From an uncultured Gammaproteobacteria bacterium (GTDB lineage: Bacteria; Pseudomonadota; Gammaproteobacteria; Pseudomonadales; Pseudohongiellaceae), in NCBI GenBank assembly GCA_913060975.1, contig CAJXVC010000011.1:62001-126000 (forward strand): DNA of 64,000 nucleotides, read 5' to 3'. Below are positions 17,967 through 26,298 of this stretch, in pieces (positions within the stretch are counted from its first letter, which is position 1; each line of letters opens with the position of its first letter). The notes below the pieces were generated by a model, which saw nothing but the letters and a program-made list of their open reading frames with translations, was not told where the DNA came from and did not search any database. Position numbers and translations under genes: made by a program.

Positions 17967-19184
17967 ATGATCACTTGTAAATCTGAAATAATTTATAACA
18001 CTCGATGTATGTTTATTGCATCGCTGATATTGTTTTTCGGTAGTACAGCGCTCGCACAGGATCAACATCTAATTCACGAAGAGGGTGAAGAAAGAGAGCA
18101 TTCTGAAGAAAGCAATGAGATTCACTTGGGAGAACGGCAGTTGGCTTTATTGAACATTGAAACAGCTGCCGCCGAGGAAGGTTCCGCAGCAGCCTTGATT
18201 GAAGCACCTGCAACCGTACATTTCAATGCTGATCGCATAGCGCTAGTCGGCCCACTACTACATTCGCGCATACTCGAAGTTTCGCGTGACTTGGGTGATG
18301 AGGTCGAGCGCGGGGCCACCCTTGCTGTACTGGAAAGTGTTGAGCTGGGAAAAGTTAAGGCTTCATTTTTGGCCGCGCAGGCACGACTGGACTCCAGACA
18401 GGCGGAATATCAACGCGACCAGAGACTCTCACAGCAACAAGTTACGAGTGAAGCTCATCTCTTGGAGACCCGTGCCGCCTATCTCGAAGCTCAAGCAGAA
18501 CTTGATGCTCTAATAGCCGAACTTCGTCTTTATGGGTTGAGTCGCGAGGAGATATCTGCCATTTCGGCTGACTCCGAAATACCCTTGTCCCGCTATACGC
18601 TCACTGCCCCGATTAGTGGTGTAATTCAAAGCCGCGACTTGATTCCAGGGCAAAGTGTAGGTCCTGATGAAACTCCCATTCAAATTGTTAATACCAACAG
18701 CTTGTGGCTTTACATCGACGTTTTTGAGCGTCATTTGGAGGAAATGGCACCACAACAGGAAGTCATATTTTCGCTGCGTATTTCCCCCGACCGAATCTTC
18801 CGTGGGCAAACTAACTGGATATCTCGGGAATTGGACGCAACCTCTCGAACGCTTCGTGTTCGAGCAACCATAGATAATTCAGGCCAGTTCTTGCGAGCAG
18901 GAATGTTCGGCACAGCACAAATTCTGACTGAGTCAGATAAGAAGTTACCCATGATTTCCGTAAATGCAGTCCAGAACCTGCATGAAGGAGAGCAGGTTGT
19001 CTTTGTACCAGGAGATGAGCCTGGCGCTTATCTTGCGCGGCCTGTGACTAGTGGCGAGGAAGCCGGGGGAATGGTGGAAATTACGAGTGGACTGGAAGCA
19101 GGTGAGATGGTTGTTGTTAGCGGCGCCTTTGACCTCATGTCGGCTCTCACGGCTGGCGATCGTAGCGCTGAACACTCTCACTAG
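17967..19184 (+). CDS. czcB: RND efflux periplasmic adaptor (membrane-fusion protein)
   Basis: A 405-residue adaptor with signal peptide (FFGSTALA), an acidic His/Glu stretch after it (HEEGEEREHSEES) and the HlyD-type barrel-sandwich and beta-barrel domains (APATVHFNADRIALVGPLL, YTLTAPISGVIQSRDLIPGQ, LRVRATIDN). It links CzcA in the inner membrane to CzcC. GGAG sits before ATG 17967. The short His/Glu segment may bind divalent metal. Confidence 0.9.
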   Translation: MITCKSEIIYNTRCMFIASLILFFGSTALAQDQHLIHEEGEEREHSEESNEIHLGERQLALLNIETAAAEEGSAAALIEAPATVHFNADRIALVGPLLHSRILEVSRDLGDEVERGATLAVLESVELGKVKASFLAAQARLDSRQAEYQRDQRLSQQQVTSEAHLLETRAAYLEAQAELDALIAELRLYGLSREEISAISADSEIPLSRYTLTAPISGVIQSRDLIPGQSVGPDETPIQIVNTNSLWLYIDVFERHLEEMAPQQEVIFSLRISPDRIFRGQTNWISRELDATSRTLRVRATIDNSGQFLRAGMFGTAQILTESDKKLPMISVNAVQNLHEGEQVVFVPGDEPGAYLARPVTSGEEAGGMVEITSGLEAGEMVVVSGAFDLMSALTAGDRSAEHSH

Positions 19185-19211
19185 TTTGCATTTTTGATAT
19201 TGGAGAATTGA

Positions 19212-22200
19212 ATGATTGACTCACTGGTCAAGTTTGCACTTAAAAATCAACTTTTAGTTATCGTGGCTGCGATCAGTTTGGGGGTCGGTGGTTACTATTC
19301 GTTCCGACAGCTTCCCGTCGATGCATTCCCTGACGCAACTCCCACACTAGTGCAGATATATACATCAAGCGAAGGCCTGTCACCTGAAGACGTGGAGACA
19401 TTAATATCTTATCCGCTCGAAATTAGCATGTTTGGCCTGCCCAATCTGGAGCGTATCCAGTCTACATCAATTTTCGGCTTATCTCGGGTAGACATATATT
19501 TCGAAGATGGCACCGATATCTACTTCGCCCGTCGCCTGGTGCTGGAGCGACTAACTGATGCTCGTAGACAGATTCCACCAGGACTGGGAGAGCCGGAATT
19601 GGGACCAATCACCACTGGTCTTGGACGAATCTTGATGTATACCCTGGAAGGCGATAATTATAGCCTGATGGAAAAACGAACTATCCAGGATTGGATAGTC
19701 AAGCCACAATTAGGCACTGTGCCGGGGGTTACTGGCGTGCTCTCCATTGGCGGCTTCGTGAAACAGTATCAAGTCAATGTTGATATTAATGCCTTGCTTG
19801 CTCGTGACTTAAGCATCGCCGATATTGAACGAGCGTTAGTTCAGAATAATCGCAATGTAGGTGCCTCTTTTATCGAGCGTGGTGGCGAGGAATATATTGT
19901 CCGAGGGTTTGGTTGGCTTGAGCCAAATGAAGCCGGTTTAAGAGATATTGGCAAAATCATTATAACTGAGCAAGGCGGTACAGCCGTCTACATTGACGAT
20001 GTTGCCGATGTAGAGCTGGGTGCTGCTATCAGGCGTGGTGCTCAGATTGCCAATGGTGAAGAGTCGGCTGGTGGCTATGTATTCAAATTGGTTGGCACGA
20101 ATACCCAGCAAGTATTGGAGGACGTCCAAGCCAAGATTGAGGATATTAATAGCTCTCTACCGGAAGGTCTCTCCCTGGAAGCATTCTACTCCCAATCAGA
20201 TTTGGTTGATCGCGCTATTGGCACTGTGGAGCAGTCTCTCGCCGTCGGTGCAATTCTGGTGTTACTGATTCTTTACATATTGATGGGCAACCTTCGCTCA
20301 ACTCTGATAGTCATTACCAGTGTACCTATTGCAGTTCTGATCGCTTTTATTGCCATGCGGTTCGCGGGATTGTCAGCGAATCTGATGAGCTTAGGCGGCC
20401 TTGCTATTGGCATCGGAATGATGGTGGATGGATCAATTGTCGTCGTCGAAAATGTTTACCGGCACTTGGAAGAACGCAAGAATGAGGATGTATCCCTTAT
20501 GCGACTCGTGAGTGAAGCCTCTCGTGAAGTTGCTCGACCAATCGTCTTCGCCGTAGCCATTGTCATAATAGTCTTCCTGCCGCTTTTTACGCTTCAAGGC
20601 GTGGAAGGCAAGATGTTTTCACCTATGGCATACAGTATCAGTTTTGCCCTTGGCGGTGCACTTCTGGTTGCGCTAACTGTAGTGCCCGTGCTGTCGACCC
20701 TTACTTTGACGCGGGCAAGCTCAAGTCAGGAGCCAAGAATCGTAATATGGCTAAAAAATGCTTACAGGCCATTACTCAATAAGACTTATGAATGGCCTAA
20801 GGCGGTTTTTTCGAGCACAGTTTTGTTTTTCATATTGTGCTTGGCAATTTTCCCATTTCTAGGTACCGAATTTGTGCCGACACTGCGCGAAGGCACTTTT
20901 CAAGTTCGCTCTACCTTACCCCCGGGTGCCAGTCTCCCGTCAGCAATTGAGTACGGGAAACGCATTCAATCAATTTTCCAGGATTATCCGGAAGTAACCG
21001 GGACTTATTCACGAGTTGGTCGAGCTGAAGTCGGCGGCGATCCCGAACCGGTTAATGTAGTTGCAACCGTCGTCACCTTAAAGCCGCTCTCTGACTGGAA
21101 CAGCGGCCGCAATTACGAGGCATTGCAATCAGCAATGGCCGAACGAGTACGTGAGGAACTACCTGGATTGGCCAATAACTTTTCCCAGCCAATTCAGTTG
21201 AGGACTGATGAACTTCTCTCTGGAGTTCAGGCCCAATTGGTCGCCAGTATCTATGGTGATGATTTACAGGAACTGGAAACCGTCGGACAAGCTGTACAGT
21301 CAATTGCCGAAACAGTGGACGGTGCGACTGATGTTAGAACCCAGCAGCAAGCCGGCAAACGCCAAGTCGTGGTAACACCTGATCGCAATGCTTTGGCGCG
21401 CTATGGAATTACAATCGATGAGGTAATGTCGACTCTGTCTGCGGGAGTAGGTGGAAAGTCGGCTGGGCAGATATTCGAAGGAATACAAAGGTTCGATATT
21501 TTTATGCGCCTTCAGGAAAATGCGCGTAACCGACTTGATCTGATTGAGGATCTACCGATCCGCACGATTAGTGGTGCCATCATCCCCCTTGCACGTGTAG
21601 CCAACATAGAGCTCTATACCGGGCCAAAACAAATTTCGCGCTCCAACGCCAGTCGCCGACTTTATGTGCAAATGAATGTCCGTGGACGCGATATGGGCAG
21701 CGTTGTGGAAGAATTGCGGCAGCGAATAGCCGATGAAATAGATATGCCGCCAGGCTACTTTGTCGAATTCGGCGGACAGTTTGAAAATCAGGAGCGCGCC
21801 ATGCAACGACTCTATCTTGTTGTACCGGTTACATTGGCATTGATTTTCCTGATGCTATTTTCAGCATTCAGTAGTTTGCGATATGCAAGTCTCATCTTTC
21901 TCAATGTGCCGTTTGCTGTAACTGGCGGCATCCTCGCACTGTGGTGGTCGGGTCTGTACTTGTCGGTGCCGGCCGCAGTGGGTTTTATCGCCGTTTTCGG
22001 TGTCGCCGTGCAAAATGGTGTGGTCATGGTTAGCTATATCAATCAGCTAAGGGAGCGCGGTTATGAACTTAAGGATGCGATTTTAACCGGTTCCGAGCGA
22101 CGCCTAAGGCCAGTACTAATGACTGCCTTGACTGCTATTTTGGGGCTACTACCTCTGTTTCTAGCTGATGGTATTGGCTCCAATGTGCAACGCCCCTTGG

Positions 22201-22307
22201 CGGCAGTAGTAATAGGAGGCCTTATTACTGCGACGCTTCTTACTCTACTCGTATTACCAGCAGTATATCGCTGGTTTGCTCAACCGATTGAAAATGTGGA
22301 AATCTGA
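19212..22307 (+). CDS. czcA: Heavy-metal RND efflux pump, inner-membrane
   Basis: A 1031-residue 12-TM RND pump with two large periplasmic loops, typical CzcA/CusA length. TM4 reads AIGIGMMVDGSIVVVENV, differing both from the DFG-x2-VDGAV signature of classic CzcA and from AIGAMVD(A/G)A of CusA, so the metal is uncertain; a distinct divalent-metal subtype is likely. The conserved NFSQPIQLRTDELLSG block of metal RND pumps is present. It is followed 10 bp later by a PII-like gene, an arrangement known from heavy-metal RND operons. Confidence 0.9.
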   Translation: MIDSLVKFALKNQLLVIVAAISLGVGGYYSFRQLPVDAFPDATPTLVQIYTSSEGLSPEDVETLISYPLEISMFGLPNLERIQSTSIFGLSRVDIYFEDGTDIYFARRLVLERLTDARRQIPPGLGEPELGPITTGLGRILMYTLEGDNYSLMEKRTIQDWIVKPQLGTVPGVTGVLSIGGFVKQYQVNVDINALLARDLSIADIERALVQNNRNVGASFIERGGEEYIVRGFGWLEPNEAGLRDIGKIIITEQGGTAVYIDDVADVELGAAIRRGAQIANGEESAGGYVFKLVGTNTQQVLEDVQAKIEDINSSLPEGLSLEAFYSQSDLVDRAIGTVEQSLAVGAILVLLILYILMGNLRSTLIVITSVPIAVLIAFIAMRFAGLSANLMSLGGLAIGIGMMVDGSIVVVENVYRHLEERKNEDVSLMRLVSEASREVARPIVFAVAIVIIVFLPLFTLQGVEGKMFSPMAYSISFALGGALLVALTVVPVLSTLTLTRASSSQEPRIVIWLKNAYRPLLNKTYEWPKAVFSSTVLFFILCLAIFPFLGTEFVPTLREGTFQVRSTLPPGASLPSAIEYGKRIQSIFQDYPEVTGTYSRVGRAEVGGDPEPVNVVATVVTLKPLSDWNSGRNYEALQSAMAERVREELPGLANNFSQPIQLRTDELLSGVQAQLVASIYGDDLQELETVGQAVQSIAETVDGATDVRTQQQAGKRQVVVTPDRNALARYGITIDEVMSTLSAGVGGKSAGQIFEGIQRFDIFMRLQENARNRLDLIEDLPIRTISGAIIPLARVANIELYTGPKQISRSNASRRLYVQMNVRGRDMGSVVEELRQRIADEIDMPPGYFVEFGGQFENQERAMQRLYLVVPVTLALIFLMLFSAFSSLRYASLIFLNVPFAVTGGILALWWSGLYLSVPAAVGFIAVFGVAVQNGVVMVSYINQLRERGYELKDAILTGSERRLRPVLMTALTAILGLLPLFLADGIGSNVQRPLAAVVIGGLITATLLTLLVLPAVYRWFAQPIENVEI

Positions 22308-22317
22308 GGAGAATACA

Positions 22318-22626
22318 ATGTTGGAAGTCAAAGCCTATGTAAGAGAAAACATGCTGGATAAGGTTGTAGACAAGTTGAGTGAGATTCCTGGAGTGCCCGG
22401 TATAATGGTTGGAGAGGTAATTGGAATTGCCAATACAGAAACGAAAGACAAGCTGGTTCAAACTAAGTTGGCCAAGCTTGAGCTGGACATACCCGAAAGT
22501 CTCTTGAAGGCTGTAGTGAACACCATTATTGAAAGTGCCAAAACCCGGAGGGGGCACCCCGGAGATGGCAAGATAATCGTAACTCCTGTCAATCAGATAT
22601 TCAAAATAGCTGGTGGAAGTTCCTAG
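22318..22626 (+). CDS. PII-like signalling protein of the metal-efflux type (PII-NG)
   Basis: A 102-residue PII-superfamily protein. Start ATG 22318 is chosen over the track start because GAGGAG lies just upstream and the fold begins there (MLEVKAYVRENMLDKVVDKL). The B-loop segment TRRGHPGDGKIIVTPV is clearly PII-like, while the T-loop tyrosine of GlnB is not seen. PII-NG members are known to sit in operons with CusA/CzcA pumps. It may bind a nucleotide and tune the pump or sense its state; no nitrogen role is implied. Confidence 0.82.
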   Translation: MLEVKAYVRENMLDKVVDKLSEIPGVPGIMVGEVIGIANTETKDKLVQTKLAKLELDIPESLLKAVVNTIIESAKTRRGHPGDGKIIVTPVNQIFKIAGGSS

Positions 22627-22687
22627 CAACTTACGAGATTAGCTAGTTGGCGTTTTTTTGCTTAACATGCAGGAAGTTTAGAAGTTT

Positions 22688-23581
22688 ATGCTTCATGACC
22701 ACGACCTTGATGCACAACATGGCGATAGACGAGTCGGCGCCGCGATAGTTGCGAACCTTCTATTGACGGTCGCCCAAATAATAGGCGGTATCTTGGCTGG
22801 CAGTCTCGCGTTGATTGCAGATGCATTGCACAATTTTTCCGACGTCGCTTCACTGGCTATTGCTTTCAGTGCACGAAAAATCGCCCGCTGGCCAGCCGAC
22901 AGTAGCATGACATTCGGATACAAACGGGTCGAAATAGTCGCGGCTCTGATTAACTACACAACGCTGATTGTGATTGGGCTGTATCTTCTTTATCAAAGCG
23001 GAATGCGCTTTATCGCCCCACCAGAGGTAGAAGGCTGGATTGTTGTCATACTGGGGGGGATCGCTCTCACTGTCGATACCCTCACGGCTTTACTTACCTG
23101 GTCAATGCAAAAAGGAAGTGTGAATATTCGCGCTTTATTTCTCCACAATCTCTCCGACGCCCTAGCCTCGGTAGCAGTGATTGCCGCTGGTTCGCTGATC
23201 CTGCTTTATGGTCTGCATTGGGTCGATCCGCTTATCACGGCCTTGATTGCAGCCTATATCCTTTATCTGGCATTTACAGAAATTGGCGGAGTGATACGCA
23301 TACTTATGTTGGGTAGCCCTCCTGAGATCGATTTGGACGAGGTAATGCAGGCTGTTGTCAGCGTGGAAGGAGTCAGTTGTATCCATCACACACATTTCTG
23401 GCAAATGAGAGAGCATGAATCGTCATTTGATACTCATGTTATTTTAGAAAAAAACCGATGGTGTGATCTTGAAGAAATAAAAGCGACAATTAAAACACGT
23501 CTGAGAAGCGAGTTTGGTATAAGGCATTCTACTTTGGAGTTCGAGCAATCAATAGTAGAGCATTGGGACTCGAGCCAGTAA
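22688..23581 (+). CDS. czcD: CDF-family divalent cation exporter
   Basis: A 297-residue cation diffusion facilitator with six membrane segments and a C-terminal cytoplasmic domain. The transport site motifs ADALHNFSDV (TM2) and LFLHNLSDALAS (TM5) each supply the His-x3-Asp metal ligands expected of zinc/cobalt/cadmium exporters. The tail has SCIHHTHFWQMREHE, usual for the metal-binding cytoplasmic domain. It moves metal from cytoplasm to periplasm, where the adjacent RND system could take over. Confidence 0.9.
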   Translation: MLHDHDLDAQHGDRRVGAAIVANLLLTVAQIIGGILAGSLALIADALHNFSDVASLAIAFSARKIARWPADSSMTFGYKRVEIVAALINYTTLIVIGLYLLYQSGMRFIAPPEVEGWIVVILGGIALTVDTLTALLTWSMQKGSVNIRALFLHNLSDALASVAVIAAGSLILLYGLHWVDPLITALIAAYILYLAFTEIGGVIRILMLGSPPEIDLDEVMQAVVSVEGVSCIHHTHFWQMREHESSFDTHVILEKNRWCDLEEIKATIKTRLRSEFGIRHSTLEFEQSIVEHWDSSQ

Positions 23582-23671
23582 CGTAGAAATTATTTACAGT
23601 CTCAAATTAATATAGCCTCTCGCAGACCAGTCATTGCTATAATCAGGCTGTAAATGATTATTAAACTTTTT

Positions 23672-24241
23672 ATGCATACTGTAATATTGAACTTCGCTAT
23701 CATGGTGATGCGTGCCTATTCCATTGCCAAGCCTGCAAAGCGTATATGGCCCCTTCAGCTCAGAAAATCTATCAATGTAACCTTGTTTGGCTATTGACGC
23801 TGCGTTCTTTCAGTGGCCATATTGTTGTCGGTTTGCTCAACTGGAACAGTCTCGACTGGTCAACTGCGCTGCTCCCTTGGATTGATGATAATGCTGGGTG
23901 GCAACATTCTGGCCTGAGCCGGCGTCTGGCAATTGAGCAAGAAAACAACATCAGGTAGCATTATTGATAAAAAAGTTATATTGCTACAGCAGAAACCCAC
24001 AGTATTTGGGTGACATCATTATTGGGCGGCGGAGCTTTCTGTATCCCTTTGGGCTATTCTCTTCTGCCTTGTAGGAATAGGCACTTTCATATTGGCTCTC
24101 TTTGCCGAAGGAACATGGCTTGAGGAATTGCATGGTGAGGCTTATTGCCGGTATTGTAGGCAGGTTGGCCAGTTCCTCGGGCGCCGAGCGAAACCAGAAG
24201 TACAAACAGAATACCCGGGGCAATTCGCAAGTTGCACTTGA
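23672..24241 (+). pseudogene. Decayed isoprenylcysteine methyltransferase-like membrane protein
   Basis: One reading frame from ATG 23672 gives a membrane-protein-like translation interrupted only by three in-frame TGA codons (23795, 23918 and 24011). The last part, EGTWLEELHGEAYCRYCRQV then GQFLGRR, matches the C-terminal motif of the ICMT/phospholipid-methyltransferase family (EEP-x-L-x2-x-FG-x2-Y-x2-Y-x3-VPRF). KPTVFG followed by TGA would correspond to the RNPQYxGW block, with Trp turned into stop. No frameshift is needed. Nonsense decay is the simplest reading. An intact ICMT-type gene occurs at 43330. Confidence 0.55.
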
Positions 24242-24366
24242 CACTATCGGCATATTGTTCGCCGTCATCATTTATAATAACCCGTCAATTAATATTTAAA
24301 AAACAGTTGGTTATGTAGATATAGTTAATATTCAGATACAGGTTGCCAGATCGGTTGGAGGAAAAG

Positions 24367-24397
24367 TTTACTTTGAAGCGACTATAAGGTTTATAAT
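24367..24397 (+). promoter_or_regulatory. CueR-like promoter of the cus operon (19-bp spacer)
   Basis: TTTACT, 19 bp, TATAAT. The spacer contains ACTTT...AAGGT half-sites as in CueR operators, where MerR-family activators untwist an over-long spacer. It lies 72 bp before the leader ORF. The related ACTTT...AGGT arrangement occurs before the copL-like gene. Confidence 0.55.
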
Positions 24398-24416
24398 TAC
24401 AATCTTAGCGAATTGT

Positions 24417-24429
24417 CCCAAATTTTGGG
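24417..24429. promoter_or_regulatory. Dyad CCCAAA-T-TTTGGG upstream of the cus leader ORF
   Basis: A perfect 6-1-6 inverted repeat in the presumed 5' untranslated region, 40 bp before the leader start. It may be an operator or an mRNA hairpin. Confidence 0.3.
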
Positions 24430-24468
24430 TCCTTAATTTAACTACTACTAAGATAATTGATAGCCCCC

Positions 24469-24867
24469 ATGTCGCATCGACTGACAGCAATTAATAAAAC
24501 CTTCCTGACCATACTGACTTTGTTGCTGGTTTCCGGGCAGTTATCGGCTTATCCGATTTTCTGCACGATGTCCGGCATGGAAATGCATAGTATAGATAGT
24601 CAGATTGCTGCGGATGCATCTCCTTCCAAGAATATGGAAGGCACCGGCTACACAACAAGTGCGACTGGTGAGAATTTGCCATCCAGTTCTCATGGTGTTA
24701 ACAATTGTGAACTGGTTTGTGGTGCCTGTCTCAGTTACAGTCAACCAGGCGCAAGGCTTTCATATTTGCTTCATGACCAAGGCGTTTCGCCACAAGGAAA
24801 TATCTATTCCCGCTTCGCCCCCTCTCAACCTCCCCAAAGTCTATTCCGTCCCCCCATTTCTGCCTAA
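24469..24867 (+). CDS. Putative copper-sensing leader peptide, FRPPISA tail (class B)
   Basis: A 132-residue ORF from ATG 24469 (the track's TTG start is less likely). It has a signal peptide (TILTLLLVSGQLSA), a Met/His patch (CTMSGMEMHS), a cysteine knot NCELVCGACLS and the tail SLFRPPISA at the stop. The copL-like ORF at 35116 shares the C-x3-C-x2-C spacing and an LFRPPILA tail. Both precede copper systems. By analogy with CopL and the DUF2946/CruR copper-sensing upstream ORF I infer that nascent-chain metal binding controls the downstream cus genes. A plain periplasmic copper-binding role is the alternative. Confidence 0.7.
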   Translation: MSHRLTAINKTFLTILTLLLVSGQLSAYPIFCTMSGMEMHSIDSQIAADASPSKNMEGTGYTTSATGENLPSSSHGVNNCELVCGACLSYSQPGARLSYLLHDQGVSPQGNIYSRFAPSQPPQSLFRPPISA

Positions 24868-24881
24868 GACAGGATAGGTCC

Positions 24882-24900
24882 GCCTGCTGAAAGCGCAGGC
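24882..24900 (+). promoter_or_regulatory. Hairpin 15 nt after the leader stop codon
   Basis: GCCTGC-TGAAAGC-GCAGGC forms a perfect 6-bp stem, followed by AATTATTT. A short stem right after a leader peptide and before the first structural gene fits an attenuator or Rho-related switch; too weak to call a full terminator. Confidence 0.4.
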
Positions 24901-24993
24901 AATTATTTCAACTTATCATTTAGCACGCTATTCAGCTGTCGCGTTGACTTCGCGGTCGTTGTGCTGTGCTTGTGTAATTGGCGAGAAATCGAA

Positions 24994-26298
24994 ATGGGTA
25001 AATGCAAGAAATATGGAATCGCGCAACTTGTAGTGCTGTGCTGGATAGTCAGTGGATGGGCGGCGCCAGCGTTTGGGCAATTCGTTCCTGATGAAGAGCT
25101 ATTGTTAGCAGATCTCACGCAAGCGGTTATTCAACAAAATGCCGGGCTGACTGCTCGGGAACTGCGCATTCGCGCGAGTCGTGCTTTGACGGAAAGCGCA
25201 GGGGCACTGGATGATCCCAGGGTGAGTTATTCTGTAGCGCCATCGTCTATTGGCACTGATATACCCAGTGACTTTGGCAATGCATTGAGAGTGCGGCAAA
25301 CGTTTCAGGTCTCTCAGTTATTCCCGTGGCCGGGGAAAAGGCAGCTCCGCACTGAGTTGGCCGAAGCCCGGGCCGAGATCGCTGAAGCCAACTATGATCA
25401 GCTGCTGACTTCACTGACCCAGCAAGTCAGGTCCTTATGGTCGCAACTTTGGTTTGTTGATCAGGCATTGTCGGTTAATGCGGAGCATAGGGATCTGCTG
25501 AATGACCTTGAAACGGTCGCTTCGACTCAATATGCCAACGGCCTTGGGTTGCAGCAGGATGTTTTGCAGATTCAAACCAGCCTTGTTGGATTGCAACACA
25601 GGGAATTGGTTCTGAATCAGGAGATTCGCCGATTGCACGCCCGGATCAATGATCTTCTCAACCAGCCGGCCGATACCCCGCTCGGGCTGCCAGAGGAACG
25701 ATTGCCCAATCGGATTTTGCCTGGTCGCAATAATCTTCTGGAGTGGGTTTTGGAATCAGAGCCTGAATTAATGGCCCTGCAGGCAAAATCAAGGCTGGCA
25801 CAGCGAAACAAAGAGCTGGTGGACCTGGACGACTTTCCGGACCTTCAGGTCAATGTTGGCTATAACGAACTCTGGAACGACATCGAACAACGCACCCAGA
25901 TCGGGGTCAGCCTCAATATTCCATTGGACTTCGGCAAACGCTCAGCTCGAAAAGCAGCCGCGGGTTTTAACTATGCCAGTTCGCGAGCCGACGTCGCCCG
26001 CTTGCGCAACACACTAGTGGCAGACCTGGAACAATTGCTTTCTACAGAGCAAGAGCTGGCTCACAGTATCGACCTTTTCGAGACCGAGTTAATTCCCAAA
26101 GCCGAACAAACCCTGGATGCGGCCAGCGCCAACTTTGGTGGTGGCGGTGGTAACTTTCAAACCTTGATTCAGGCGCAGCAACAGCTGCTGGATTTGCAAT
26201 TGCAGATTTCAGAAATGCAGGCTGAGCGGCTGATGACTATCAGTGAAATTGACAAATTAAGCGGGGGTCAACTTTGGCCCGTGGAGACTGCACAATGA
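24994..26298 (+). CDS. cusC: Outer-membrane factor of Cu/Ag RND efflux
   Basis: A TolC/OEP-family protein of 434 residues from the preferred ATG 24994, which opens a clean signal peptide (LVVLCWIVSGWAAPAFG); the track's GTG start would add eleven odd residues. The body shows two helical repeats, with QLFPWPGKRQLRTELAEARA and the second-half DLQVNVGYNEL, and GVSLNIPLDFGKR as in CusC-like proteins. It overlaps cusB by 4 bases (ATGA). Confidence 0.88.
   Translation: MGKCKKYGIAQLVVLCWIVSGWAAPAFGQFVPDEELLLADLTQAVIQQNAGLTARELRIRASRALTESAGALDDPRVSYSVAPSSIGTDIPSDFGNALRVRQTFQVSQLFPWPGKRQLRTELAEARAEIAEANYDQLLTSLTQQVRSLWSQLWFVDQALSVNAEHRDLLNDLETVASTQYANGLGLQQDVLQIQTSLVGLQHRELVLNQEIRRLHARINDLLNQPADTPLGLPEERLPNRILPGRNNLLEWVLESEPELMALQAKSRLAQRNKELVDLDDFPDLQVNVGYNELWNDIEQRTQIGVSLNIPLDFGKRSARKAAAGFNYASSRADVARLRNTLVADLEQLLSTEQELAHSIDLFETELIPKAEQTLDAASANFGGGGGNFQTLIQAQQQLLDLQLQISEMQAERLMTISEIDKLSGGQLWPVETAQ

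Noticed and set aside
23746-23958. 70-codon ORF in the same interval
   Set aside because: It lies in a different frame from the methyltransferase-like remnant and shows no family features.
23672-24241. UGA recoding to explain the in-frame TGA codons
   Set aside because: No sign of selenocysteine elements, and other genes here use TGA as normal stop; nonsense decay is simpler.
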